DNA from: Auricularia sp. M13
Taxonomy: Eukaryota > Basidiomycota > Agaricomycetes > Auriculariales > Auriculariaceae
Assembly: GCA_037042915.1 (NCBI GenBank)
Contig: CM073201.1
Location: 2,914,001 to 2,978,000 of the forward strand
Reading direction: 5' to 3'
DNA: 64,000 bases
Part shown: piece after piece, positions 19,392 through 30,378 of the stretch
Position numbering within the stretch: position 1 is the stretch's first letter
Layout of the letters: each line of letters begins with the position of its first letter
Position numbers and translations under genes: made by a program
Notes under the pieces: model-generated
Told to the model about the DNA's origin: nothing
What the model saw: the letters and a program-made list of their open reading frames with translations, nothing else
Databases searched by the model: none

Positions 19392-20452
19392 AATGCATTA
19401 CAGTCATTCAATTGGATTATGGACATTCTAATGACGCTCAATGTTGCGCTTGCACTTGAATCTCGTTATAATGTGGCTCAATCTTTCACAGCCATCCAAA
19501 TGTCCATCAATGTTGAACTGGCGAGTAAAACCGGTGCCCAATATTGCCCGTGACTTGCAATGGTGGTCAACCTCAAGGTCCAAGTAAAATAGGCGGCTCA
19601 ATCTTGCGAGTAAGTTGAAATGCCAGCGCGATCTCGTACCGTTGGCGCCTAATCCCCACACGCCGGAGGACTGAGTGGCCTTATAGATACCATGACTGGG
19701 AGGCATGTCCACGACGTTCAAGCATCAAGCGCACACCTGCGAGGAACATCCAGCGGACTTGGTTGAAAAGGCAAGGCCGCTCCACCGTAGCTCCACCGTG
19801 ACTGGGGCTCCACAGTCGGTGGAGTTCATAGGCAAAGGAGGGATTACGGTCAATGCCGACTCGACCGCCTCTCTTCAAGTTCCCCCCATGTGCCGCGCCG
19901 TCGTCCATTATGGTCGCTAACCGTCTATCGCAGGCCGTCACACCTTCATCACCATGACCGCTTGTCTTGACTGTGCTGACGCATGACGGTGGCGCGGCTT
20001 TTTTGGTACGTTCATTTTTGCCACGTTGACGGCCGTCCACAACTGAGTGCGATGTGTTTCCCAAGGTTTCGCGCTGGTGTTCTGTTTTCTGTGGTGCGCG
20101 CAATGTCGTTCGTTTCATTTCATTTCTGGGCACGGTTGGTGGCATCATAGGCAGCAAGATGTGGGCGTGCTCGATCGCTTCCATGCAGCTAGCGAGTGCC
20201 CTGTATCGTCCGCAATATAAATACCTTTGTAGCCCTTGTAGATCCTGATACAAGGGCATAATGCAGCGCTTTGAATCTTATTGTAGCATATGACTCAGTT
20301 ATAATCTCGTTATAACGCCTGTATAATCTGAGCCTAATCTCGCTGCAAGATTGTGCCAACATTGAGCCAGAATTGAAATGACCCCAACCTCAGTTAAATC
20401 GATTGGGCCCATTCAATGACATTGAGGTCGTTGGAAGGCTTTAGAATGCATT
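19392..20452. mobile_element. Possible decayed DNA transposon with subterminal repeats
   Basis: The ends share AATGCATT (19392-19399 and 20445-20452). The left 250 bp repeat a degenerate motif GCTCAAT(G/C)TTG in direct orientation (about 19436, 19484, 19598). The right end carries it inverted, as CAACATTGAGCC and CAAGATTG (about 20342-20366). Inverted subterminal arrays like this are typical of DNA transposons, but the ends are too diverged to be sure and no transposase frame is visible. Confidence 0.3.
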
Positions 20453-20823
20453 GCGGCCGGTTAAAACGGCCACATAATCATTTCGGTTTTTTCCCGATGA
20501 CCAGCCGTCGCGCGTCCGTCTGCCGCGGAAACATAGACACTTCCTCTTGACTTCCTCTCAGATTCACACAGTACCCAAAGACTTGGCGCCGGGATGATTC
20601 CCTGACACAGTCCCGGTCTGGTGATACTTGGGCGCAATTCTCTCCCAAATCGGACGATTGGACTGGCGCTGCGCATTATTGGCCTGAGCCCTCCGAGGCC
20701 CTCCGCAGCACATAAATACCGGAAGTCAGCGCGTCAGCAGCTGAGTGTACAATACGGCGGCCGCTTTATGATCAACAGATTTTAGGTACCCTCAAGGTCG
20801 CTGCTGCTCGTCGAGGTGCAAAA

Positions 20824-20889
20824 ACGGCGGCCGTGCGCAATGGCATGCTCCACGGCCGCACGCTGCCCGCTGCGCAGCTCATTCGCTAC
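20824..20889 (+). pseudogene. Relic of GH105 gene exon 1
   Basis: The segment reads TAAVRNGMLHGRTLPAAQLIRY and aligns with TAAVGDDVLYNRTLPLAQLVRS in exon 1 of the hydrolase gene at 21975, with similar nucleotides throughout. A shorter echo of the preceding bases occurs at about 20748-20764. Nothing downstream continues the gene. Confidence 0.45.
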
Positions 20890-21974
20890 AATTCTCGGAA
20901 GAATCTTCGGCATGGCTCTCCATTCATCATCCAAAAGCTGGCTGATGCTCTGATCTGAGTATTGTCCTCGATCTTTTGGCCCTCGGACCCATGGCTGTTC
21001 CTGGGCTCATTGTCGATGATCCCGACGCACTCACGAAGCGCGAGAAGGCTCATACTGCTTTTCCAACGCCCTGCACGTCTGCTGAAGACTCTTACTTTGT
21101 CAGAACGCATCAGGACGAGCGGCCGCTGCTTATAAGTCTCGCACGACTCGAACCTGCCTTAGTGCAATCGACTGTCTGCGCCTCATGTTACTAACATGGG
21201 CGTAATCTGGTGGTACGCGCGGAGGCCCTCCTGTCCGAGCGCGGTTGACCCTGTTAGGCGACTCGGCCGCCAGCGCATCGCATGCCTCGTCGCCTGGAAC
21301 GTCCAACTGCAACTGAAAATCAAGACAATACAGTAGAATGTTCGGTTAGGCTACAAGTACTTTGATTGCAACGCTCTCTGCGGCGCCGCAAGCTCAGCTC
21401 AGCACGTTTTATATTTTTAATTTCTTGGTTCACCCACAATGCGACGACAAATCGGGAGCTGCTGTGTGTTCCCGTGATCGTGTTGTGAGAGCTCTATCTC
21501 AAAATTGCTCGGCCATCTATAGAAGAACGGATGACCTTGTGTGCCTCATCAATGTCGACAAAAGCGACAAAAAGCCGTTCAGCAGCCAGCTCCTCGAAGT
21601 ACTTGCTGTCTGAAGAACGCGCGTTTGAATGCTGAGTCGGGCGGAGAATCAGTGTGTGTGTATTTTCAACCGTGGCATCAACGTGTCTCAAGATTGTCAC
21701 GGGTCGACCGCGTTGAGGAGAATGAAGACTCAAAAGTTCGTAGTACTTAGATTTTGAGAAAATACGTTATATCACATTGTTTTCAGGTACAGTCTCTGAG
21801 AAAAGTATGAAATATACTATCGGCAGTACTCTCTCTGATCTCCACAAGGACTACATACGAAATATTTGGAAGACTCAGAAATCGGGCACGTGACGGGTGT
21901 GGGGAGCGCGTGCCGAATTGCACAGCATCGGTGTTTGCCTGCGCAGCTTCTTTCTCCAGCTCTTCTCATACTGT
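20890..21974. other. Intergenic region
   Basis: I see no gene. A small perfect palindrome CATGTTA-C-TAACATG lies at about 21183-21197. Confidence 0.3.
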
Positions 21975-23594
21975 ATGTGCGGCGTACTGCCTTTGGCGCT
22001 GCTTCTACTCGTGACCGCGGTACAGCATACGGCGGCCGTTGGCGACGATGTGCTCTATAACCGTACGCTGCCACTTGCGCAGCTCGTGCGCTCTGCGATG
22101 CTTGGCAATATTCGAGCTAGGTGCGCCATTAGTACGCCGTTATACCCCCCTTGATGAAAATTTCTTAGCTGGGAACAAGGCGTGTCAGCCAGCGCGCTGC
22201 TAGAATTTGATTATCCACGATTTTCGCTCTTTGGCCCCCGGCCGTTCCAGCAAGACTTGTCATCGCCGACGGTCCTGCCACAGTCGGTGCTACAGCTCGC
22301 GGCCAGCGCTGTCACGCGCCAAAGCGACGACGGGAGACTCAGCCAGCTCCTTGGGGACGGAAACGATGCGGGCGCGCTGGATGGTGCCGCTGCAGGACCT
22401 GCAGTGCTCTTAGGTGCGTGGTTGCCTCGTGGCGTCATGGCAAGTCATTAAACATCTAACAATCGTCCAGGAATGGTCGGCCGCTCATTATCTTGAAGTT
22501 TATTCATTAAATCACTGATATGCGTACTCCCAGTTGAATCAACCATCGAGGGTACAATACTGGCGCAACGCCGCCATCGCACAATTGAATTATGCAAGCC
22601 ATCTCAGAGCTTTCGTATAGGCGTTTCCGCTGAAAATCATCATTCCAGCTTCTCAACACTGCTCCTCGAACGTCGACTGGTGCAATATCGCACCGAAGCG
22701 ACTCGAAGCAATATTGGTATGTCCTCTTGGCGGTGGAATTCGTCGACTGACTGGCGACTGCAGGTCCGACGGCGTATTTATGGGACCGCCATTCATCGCA
22801 CAGTACGGTGGCATTGTCGGCCAACCTGACCTTCTGCAGATCGGATATCGCCAATGCCAGCTGTATCACGATGCTCTGATACGGGACGGTCCAACGGGCA
22901 AACTCTGGGCCCACATTTACTCTGACGATGACAAAATCGACTATGACGGCGGACTCTGGGCAACAGGTACGCTGAATTCCTCTATCATATTGAAATCTAA
23001 GACGTCAGCATGACAGGAAACGCATGGGCCGCTTTGGGCATGTTGCACGTTGCCGTTTCGATCGACAAGTCGGCGTATGCAGGCGACATGCAGTCGCAAC
23101 GCAATGATCTGCTTGCATGGGTCAAGGAGATCCTGGATGGAATGTTTGCTGCAATGGTAAGGACCCACTGCGGCGTTGAGTGCACGCGCTGAAATTGCGG
23201 TCGCAGTCACCACTGGGATTAGTTCCCAATTACGTCTCCGGCAACGAATCCACGTTCAGTGACGCTTCTGCATCCGCGGCTCTAGCGGCTGTCGCATATC
23301 GCGTCAGGACCCTATACCCTAGCGTATTCGACGAGTTGTATTCTAATACCGCAGGTGCGTCTCGCTCAGGATTTCAATGCAACTTTACTCACGACGGCCG
23401 CAGCGACGATGCGTCAGAACATTCTAGACAGGCTGGATCCCGAACTTGGGATCGTGCGCCCGGTCGTCGACCCGATTACGTGGGGCGCGACGGGGACGAT
23501 GAGCACGGAGGCGCAGGCGTTCTTCGTCATGATGATGTCTGCGTGGAGAGACTGGATAGCGGCGCAGCCGACGGACAACAGCGTCGCGCATTGA
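21975..23594 (+). CDS. Secreted six-hairpin glycosidase (GH105/GH88-like)
   Basis: Predicted exons are 21975-22120, 22169-22413, 22471-22475, 22534-22593, 22649-22716, 22764-22966, 23017-23156, 23207-23354 and 23404-23594 (401 aa). A signal peptide opens the protein (MCGVLPLALLLLVTAVQHTA). Family landmarks are ALLEFDYPRFSLF, NTAPRTSTGAISHRSD, SDGVFMGPPFIAQYGG, DGGLWATGNAWAALGML and a final STEAQAFFVMMMSAWRDW. This is the alpha/alpha six-hairpin fold of unsaturated rhamnogalacturonyl/glucuronyl hydrolases, which trim lyase-made pectin fragments. The third exon is a 5-nt microexon (GAATG): without it the frame breaks, and both flanking introns (57 and 58 nt) have CTAAC or CTGAT branch points. 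The intron 22594-22648 is GC-AG. The active-site acid is not certain by eye, so activity is inferred from family only. Confidence 0.8.
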
Positions 23595-24618
23595 GGACTT
23601 GGAGATACCACGGACGATCGAGGATGCTATGATATGATTGCCATGATGAGTCCAGTCCATGTAATGTCTGTTGAAATATTACATCACGTATTGCGAGCAG
23701 GTCCTCCGAGGTTCGCCCATGCTGTATCTCTGGCGAGAGCGAGGCTCTACAGTGCTGATGCGTGGCCAGGGCTGGGCCCAAACGACCTGAGCCCCAAGCG
23801 TCATGCAGTCGAAACTTCAGCATCATGGGACCCTCAACTTCCGCACGATCTGTACAAAACTCAACACGAGGTCTGCGCAGGCCCGCTCAGACTCCACACC
23901 ATAAGGTAACTCGGAGCTGCTCCGCTGCGCCATCACTGTTACGTCGCTTAACGCCGGATTCAGCTCTCAGTGCGAATCCCGGTGCAAAGTCATGTCGGCA
24001 AGCGACCATCGATGGGGGCACGAGGCACCTTGCATTGTTCTCAACGGATGCTGGATAACAACTCAGCTTGCATCTTATATTAGGACGTGACTCGTCTGGC
24101 GTTCCATCCTCAACTCCGAGGAAACACGAGATCATCGATATTGGACGACTCGGGCATCGACAGGCACGGAGGGCATTCCTCGTCAAAATGAGGAAATGAT
24201 CTGCAGGCAAGCATTGCCGTCATGCATGATGCACAGCGCGCATTTGTTGTGATGCGACAGGGAGGAGTCGCGCGCGGAATCGCCACATGACTGCCGCACA
24301 AAGTCCATGAGCGCCCACCTCAGGCTGTGGCTCATCGATTCCTCTCTCAGCGCGCTCCTTCACTCAGCGCCAAATATAAAGAGGAGGGAGCGGCGCATAT
24401 TATTGGTTGGGAATATTACAGAAGGGTCTGAGGATGGGGCGAGTGAAACTTTGAGTTCATGGGATGCGTGCGGGCGCGGCCCCACATCATTCCTGGGCGC
24501 TGTCAGTGGGAGAATCCCTGGGACCCTTCAGGAAATAATGAGATGCATGCTGCCATGGGGCTGGCTTATGACTCAATGGGCGTGGGCGTGCCTTGGAGTC
24601 TGGAGCGTATTCAAAGGG
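23595..24618. other. Intergenic region
   Basis: Only short shadow frames are present. No gene is recognised. Confidence 0.3.
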
Positions 24619-24626
24619 TATAAAAG
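24619..24626 (+). promoter_or_regulatory. TATA box of the Cys-rich peptide gene
   Basis: TATAAAAG, 80 bp upstream of the ATG at 24699, which itself sits in a CAGCCACCATGA context. Confidence 0.65.
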
Positions 24627-24698
24627 GGACTGTACGAGTGCCAGCTTTTCTTCACTGACCCACCCACCCTCGGAACATCAGCCACACTCTCAGCCACC

Positions 24699-25153
24699 AT
24701 GAAGGTACGCTCCCTCTCACACACCTCGCCGTTTCTCTAACTTTGCGCTGAGCTGACTCTGCTTATTGCAGTTCTTCACCGTCGTCGCTCTTGCCATCTC
24801 CGCGGTCACCGCCGTCGTCGCCCAGCGCGACCCGGCTGTGCTCGAGGCACTCGCTGCCCGCGAGGGCGCGGGGGTCTCCGCTCGCTTCCCTGTACGTTTT
24901 CTATTTTCTTTCTCACCCCGGATGACAGCTGACTGAGACGGCGGCGTGCTGGCAGGGCGACGGTGAGCTCACCAAGCGCGCGTGCACTTCGAGCAGCTGC
25001 AACTGCTCGGGCATCAAGGCCGGTCTCTGGTGCGGCGACGGCCTCCTCAACTGCAAGAAGGGCCACGTCTACCAGTGCAGCACCGACGGCCACACTACCT
25101 GCGACTACGGCGTCCGCACGAGCTGCCAGAAGTGCAACAAGCTCTCGTGCTGA
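24699..25153 (+). CDS. Kex2-type precursor of a 10-cysteine secreted peptide
   Basis: The three exons 24699-24704, 24772-24891 and 24956-25153 encode 107 aa; the first exon holds only Met-Lys. The signal peptide is MKFFTVVALAISAVTAVVAQ. A propeptide (about residues 21-50) ends in LTKR, a Kex2 site. The mature 57-residue peptide starts ACTSSSCNC and has ten cysteines: C-x5-C-x1-C-x8-C-x6-C-x7-C-x8-C-x7-C-x2-C-x4-C. Five disulfides would make a compact stable fold. A strong TATA box and short leader suggest high regulated expression. Agaricomycete genomes carry many such small secreted proteins, some of them effectors, antimicrobial or surface-active; I cannot assign a role. Neighbouring genes give no clue. 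Confidence 0.85.
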
Positions 25154-25474
25154 GCGCTGAGCGCGGGGCGTCTGCTCAATCGTTCCTCAACTTTCCTGCC
25201 CATAGGCGTCAATGATGTAAACATGTTCGAGCAATCGATGAGTCTGTGATCACTGGCAGGAGTATTCCCAAGCGGACAACGTGAAGAGAACAATCAAATG
25301 TTGTGTTGATCCGATTCACGCATAAGCTACATTGAGGAGCCATATCTCGACATGGTACACTGGAATATGAGCATATAAACTGAAGTATTCGCGCACAACA
25401 GCTGCTTCAGCGACGGAATCTGCTTCGTCATTGTGCCTGCATTGTGCCTTCGAGTATCGTCAGCCCGCATGGTA
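25154..25474. other. Convergent intergenic region
   Basis: 3' flanks of the peptide gene and the minus-strand orphan gene. Nothing else is seen. Confidence 0.35.
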
Positions 25475-26380
25475 TTATGTAATAAGGAGCAGAGTTTGCT
25501 GACAGCCGCTTACATTCCAACTGCTTGTGCGCTCAGCGTCCCCAGCTGCTAGCCAGACGGCGTTCCTGAAAGAAGAGAAGTCAGCGAAGGGACGACTGCT
25601 CCCCTTGAGCCCACGTACGTCCCATGATCTGTTAGCCGCCTGTGCTTCCTTCACGGTTTTCCGCTGGATCCTCTTCTTGCGCGTGGTAATCTCCTTTAGG
25701 AGTTGTAGCCTCCTAGTTTCCTTGAGGGTGAACAAAGAAATGGGCTTGCTAGCCTTCGGCGCAGGTCGTTGATTGGTCGATGTTGTTCCTCCAGCAACCT
25801 CCGCCCCAGTAGCAACAGGCCACACATACTTCTTAATCACATCTGAATAACTGAGTGTGCACGCATGCGAGATGGCATAGCATGGCGTAACGTTGGACAG
25901 CGGCCATGACGGCGTCGTGCGGATGACATGAGACGAGTCTCTGATTGGCCAGGGCGGCGTGTTGTCCACAGAAATTGAGAGGTCCTTGGTGTACCCATCC
26001 ACGGTCTGGATGGGACTGCCACCGAAGGTAGTCATCGGAACGACGACTACTAAACCTTCCTGGGGAACTACACGCATAACGATGCAGGGACGAGCTCTCT
26101 TCTCCAGTCCGTTGTACAGGAGGATCTGACGATCGGTGACCATTGAGACAGAGGGAGGGGTGAGGCTGAATTCATGGATGACGTCGAGAACTGCCTGTCG
26201 AATGCTGCAAACTGCCCACCAGATCTCGCCTTCCAAAGGCCCACCGTTGGGCTTCGCCTCGGCGGACACGAATGTCCCAGCGGCGTGAAACTCTGCGAGC
26301 GTCATTCTCTTGAGCTTGGGAGGCATTGAGGTGAGATGAGAGGGTTGAATGAAGGAGGGTCTGTTTATGAATGTGGGCAT
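25475..26380 (-). CDS. Orphan protein, 301 aa, function unknown
   Basis: A single open frame runs from the ATG at 26380. An internal Met (MPPKLKRMTLAEFHAAG, residue 19) is an alternative start. The central part looks globular, with GEIWWAVCSIRQAVLDVIHE and RARPCIVMRVVPQEGLVVVV followed by PMTTFGGSPI. A short basic helix-rich stretch comes later (LKETRRLQLLKEITTRKKRI). No signal peptide, membrane segment or catalytic motif is visible. Length without a stop in a region of unremarkable GC content, together with sensible composition, supports a real gene. It diverges from the orphan gene at 26956. Introns cannot be excluded near the C-terminus, where the last 20 residues look less ordered. Confidence 0.55.
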   Translation of the reverse strand: MPTFINRPSFIQPSHLTSMPPKLKRMTLAEFHAAGTFVSAEAKPNGGPLEGEIWWAVCSIRQAVLDVIHEFSLTPPSVSMVTDRQILLYNGLEKRARPCIVMRVVPQEGLVVVVPMTTFGGSPIQTVDGYTKDLSISVDNTPPWPIRDSSHVIRTTPSWPLSNVTPCYAISHACTLSYSDVIKKYVWPVATGAEVAGGTTSTNQRPAPKASKPISLFTLKETRRLQLLKEITTRKKRIQRKTVKEAQAANRSWDVRGLKGSSRPFADFSSFRNAVWLAAGDAERTSSWNVSGCQQTLLLIT

Positions 26381-26955
26381 CCGAGTATGTGCGGGTGTCC
26401 ATGCATCGATTACTGCAAGCGTATCTCAGGGCGAGCGCTGCGAGAAGCATGTCAACGGTATTATAGACCGGGTCCTGTAGATATGGCAGTTTGAAAACGA
26501 GGACGAGAGCCATTATACATTCATGAATGAAACATAGAACAAAGGTGCAAGACCTGTATCGCAGTTTTAGTACTACACCGAGGAAGTATTTCTCAGGCAA
26601 CAATCATCTGAGATGGAGAATTCGGTAACAATGACGGCGAGCATTTGGCTCAGAAGCACCAGATACGCATGACATGTTTCGGGTCTGGGACACGAGAGCT
26701 GACTCCCGTCCTGGTCCAAGTCCTAGCGTCCTAATAGGCTGAAAGTCTGGCCTATGTACATTGTCCACCTGGTCAGCTTCTGCTGGTGCGGAGGATCTCT
26801 ATATCTCGTGCAACTTGTCAAGTTCCGATTTCCTGTGCAAGGACTAATCTGGGACTCATATCTTCCGAGACTCGGAAGTCGGCCGCCCCGGAGTTCAAAC
26901 TCGGCAGCCAACTTGCCATTTTCTCACTCGCTCCAAGCTCTTCGTCACTGTGGTT
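26381..26955. other. Divergent intergenic region
   Basis: 575 bp between two orphan genes transcribed away from each other. No motif stands out. Confidence 0.3.
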
Positions 26956-28494
26956 ATGTCCGTGGTTGAGGAGCCTACTGCCATCGACAATCCTCTGCCA
27001 CCGGGCACCTTTGTCGTAATTGCGATCGACCCTGCCGCTTCCGTAAAACAACTCGACGATGAAGCCAAACGCGAGGCTGCAGAGATCACGCCGACCAGGT
27101 GTTTAGCTCTTGTAGACGGAGTACGTGTATATTTGTTTTCTGAGCATCAGATGATGATTCTAGTTCTTGTAGGACTTGAATTTCGAATATATTGTGGGTA
27201 CGCAACAACTGGAACGTATCTTTCTGCCCGCGGGCAAAGGTCTTCCGCCCCCGCCAGAATCTTGGGCAGCCATCCCCGTCGCACCAGCAGGTCCACACCC
27301 TGAAACGGACCGTCAGTCTGTTCAGCCCGATTTTCCTCTGCGCTGGTCAGACTGTTATCTCTACACACTGTTCGGAATCATCGGACGGGTCTCGCGTATC
27401 CACCAACCTCATCTTGTTCGACATTCGCTTCCCGAAGAAGAATACGACAAGGTTTGTTTGGCCGTCATGAAGGATGGGAGAAGACATGGTCTGGCAGAAC
27501 GGGCCCGCGCTCAAGGGCAGCCGACCAATTCGCTTCCAAGCAGCGAGGACGACGATAGCATCGCTCTTCCAGAGGAAGAGGACGATGTACACTCACCACA
27601 AGACGACGCCAACTGCATACCGCCCGGAGAGAACGACGACTTACCACGAGATGAAGACACTTTGTCGGCACACGAAGAAGATTCTGGCACGCCAGAGCTG
27701 CACCCTCCTATGAAAGCCTTCGGAGAAGCGACTGTGAACGACTGGGCTCTGGCTGACATTATTCCGAAGGAGTCTGTCGCTCCGCAATTGAAAATGAGCT
27801 ACGAAGTCTGGGTCGATACTTCGACGCTGGACGAACTCGGTGACCCTGAACAACTGATCGCAGAGATGAATCGCTTGAAAGAGTGAGTCCGTTTGTAATC
27901 TGTTTCTTGTCTTGTCCTCATCAACTGTATTTACAGAATTGAATGGGAATGGGCATATCGCGTCGTTGAAGCGGGAGCAGGCAAATCAGCCTGACACGGA
28001 AGCCTGGCTCGCTCATCTCGGCGATGCGGAGCCCCCCACCTCAGATATCGACAAGTATGTAGTGGCTCCGGCCCAGCACATAACTCATATTCACAGCATG
28101 CCTGTCTACAACGCGGAGCTTGACTCGCTGATTGTGCCGGAGGATGCTGTCGAAAATCGCGATGCTATCGGTACGGATGTCCTTTCTGTCCTTGCGAGGC
28201 CTAACGCTATTTTCAGCTATCTTGCGCCATGATAGTACCGCATCCGAAAGCCCCGCCGCTCTTCTCGAGCCAGAGTCCGATTCGGCTGCGATATACTCTC
28301 CCCCGCCGTCTGCCGGGTCTCATTCTGCTCGTGGGGAATCACTTGCACCTGAATCACCTGGCAGCTATACGACACCAGACATGTATCTCAAGTGCAGCAA
28401 AAGCACTTGTGGCAATTTGAGTGATTCTCCAGCACCGTCGAGAGCCTCCTCCGCCAATCCCAGTCAGATCCAGCGTAAGCTATTCCCGGAATAG
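26956..28494 (+). CDS. Orphan multi-exon protein, function unknown
   Basis: Exon 1 is 26956-27120 (MSVVEEPTAIDNPLPPGTF...) and exon 2 starts at 27173 (DLNFEYIVGTQQLERIFLPA). The last exons are clear: one ending at about 28053 (SDIDN), one starting at about 28098 (MPVYNAELDSLIVPEDAVEN), and one starting at about 28218 that ends KLFPE at 28494. The centre is acidic (EDDDSIALPEEEDDVHS). The join between exon 2 and the next exon is unresolved. The good GTGAGT donor at 27883 gives a different frame that stops at 27994, while a weaker GTGACC donor at 27840 restores the frame through a 97-nt intron. So this may be one gene with an unusual intron, two short genes, or a frameshifted copy. No domain is recognised. 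Confidence 0.5.
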
Positions 28495-28728
28495 CTAACT
28501 ACTAGCAGTGACTATGTCGTCGTATTTGGTCGCTCTACTTTCGTCGCGTTGACGCTGTCTATGTTTGTTGCCTGTTTCTGCTCTCCTTTGCTCTCCTGTA
28601 CCATTTTAGCTATCCTCTGGGGTTCAATCGCATCAATCGTGAATCCGGGACTCATAAATTTGATCTCTAACATTTTCAGTCAATAGATTTGTGCTACTGA
28701 TCTCCATTTACGGAACCTCTGGCTCAGT
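28495..28728. other. Intergenic region
   Basis: AT-richer spacer before the GH5 fragment. Exons 1 and 2 of the GH5 gene are absent here. Confidence 0.3.
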
Positions 28729-29165
28729 CGCGAACGTGCTCGGTGCCGAAGATGCAGCATTCTTCTTCGACAAGGTGCGCTTCCACCACACACGAGCACA
28801 GCACTTTCACCCTTTCTCACGCTGCGCAGTTTCTCAAATACTTCACTGAGGCCGACGCGCGCTTCTACAAGTCCCTGGGGCTCAACTGCCTCCGCATGCC
28901 GTTCAACTACGCGCACCTCGACGATGACATGAGACCGCGCGTCCTCAAACCAGATGAAGTGGCGAATCTCGACAGCATTGTGAATCTCCGCGCGGTGAAC
29001 TCGGAAGGCATTTACACCGTGCTCGACCTGCATGTCGCGCCGGGCAGACTGCCGGGTGGCACGCGGACAACCCCGCGCCGCAGACCGCGGACTTCCGAGT
29101 CTGGCGGCACCGAGACTTCCAGGACCGCGCGGTCTGGCTCTCGGAGGAGATCGCTGTACTGAGGT
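28729..29165 (+). pseudogene. Truncated GH5 glycosidase copy
   Basis: This matches exons 3 and 4 of the intact gene at 41109-42919: VLGAEDAAFFFDK, an intron, then YFTEADARFYKSLGLNCLR, PFNYAHLDDDM and GIYTVLDLHVAPG. After VAPG a small deletion shifts the frame and it ends in a stop at about 29160, before the NPLNEP acid/base motif. The 5' exons and everything after exon 4's first half are missing. The two loci face the same direction about 12.4 kb apart, so a partial duplication is likely. Confidence 0.85.
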
Positions 29166-29329
29166 GAAGAAAGCTCTCTATGAGATCTCGGGCTCTGCAC
29201 GCTCTCTAGTTCCCTTTGATACAATGCCTTCCCCAGTGACTGCACGGGCAGGAACTGGAATATAAATTGCAGTTTAAGACGATTTACGTACGACTCTTCA
29301 GCCATTCGTGGATTCCGGGGACTGCATGA

Positions 29330-30378
29330 CTAGCTGCTCGTCCTCGACACCCAAAAGATACCTACAAACAGCCTGAGCGACCTCAGATTATCGAGATTGT
29401 CGTGAGAGACAAGAAAGTAATGCATCTTCTGGAGAAGCCTGCATATCACGGAATCGTGCAGCGCGGAGAGAGACCGGTTGCCTGGCAATTCGGTTTTGGG
29501 GCGTTCCGCAAGGACAACTTGAGATGCAGAGTACCGCTGTGTAGCGTCGGGTAAATTAGATCCGGGTCCGCCCACAAAGAGGATCATCTGCGTTGCGAAG
29601 AGCTCCGCTGGGAGAAAGGCTACGTTGTCCCAGTCTAGGACGCCGACTATAGCGCCCGTCTTGCCAACGTCATGTTAGCCACAGGACATAGAGACGCAGG
29701 TCTAGAGACTCACATCGTCCACGACGGTGTTGGTAGGCACGAGGTCCATGTGAGTTAGCATGAAGGGGCCTGAGTTGGGAGTCGCGGAAGCAGAGGCGGC
29801 GAACATCAGACGATAGAGCCAGAAGGAGAGCAGCAGGCGTATCATCGGGCGCGGTCGCCAGTACATCAGGTTCCAGACGCTCAGCATTCGCATGATAGTA
29901 CTCCGTCACGCCACTGTATGAACCCAGTCCAGTGTCCGCAAGAGGCCCGGTAATCGTACGCGACGGGTCGGCTGGGTTCAAGTAGAGCGAACCGATTTTG
30001 TCCGCGCGGAGGCGGTCCCACTGCGCGTGTATATCTGCCAGAGACGTACAGTAGCGCGCGAGTAGAGGCTCTTTGTCCGCAGGAATTTCGTCCAAAAGGT
30101 TGAGACCGAGATCGCTCGGGAGGTATCCAACGATGGCAGACATGACGAGATATGGGAAACCGAGAATGTTATTTGCCGTGCAGTACCCGTAAACGGTGGG
30201 AATAGGTATATCTGAGTGCTCCTTGAGATAGTTCATTGTTGCAACTTCGCTCTCAAGGGAGCGCGTGATGGCGGCGTCCGTGTTGTCGGTGGGTACATGG
30301 TTCGTTCGCAAGCGGACGATCCACGCCTCGTCGTCGTCAGATACAACTTCTACAACAGCTTTAATCCACGGCCTGTTC
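29330..30378 (-). pseudogene. Aminoglycoside/choline-kinase-like (APH) gene with a frameshift
   Basis: On the minus strand one frame reads WIKAVVEVVSDDDEAWIVR, then SEVATMNYLKEHSDIPIPTV and YLVMSAIVGYLPSDLG, typical of fungal APH-fold kinases. Near 29830-29850 the homologous sequence continues in another frame: FWLYRLMFAASA, GPFMLTHMDLVPTN (the HxDxxxxN catalytic motif) and, after a GTGAGT...GCAAG intron, VGVLDWDNVAFLPAEL (metal-binding DxD). No GT-AG pair explains the switch, so a 1-nt indel is likely. The frame ends at 29330. The N-terminal exon is not clear; a frame at 30381-30480 may contribute. If functional, the enzyme would phosphorylate a small alcohol or amino-containing substrate. 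Confidence 0.6.

Noticed and set aside
23340-23410. Apparent frameshift near the end of the GH105-like gene
   Set aside because: A 49-nt GTGCGT...GCCGCAG intron (23355-23403) restores the frame exactly, so no mutation is needed.
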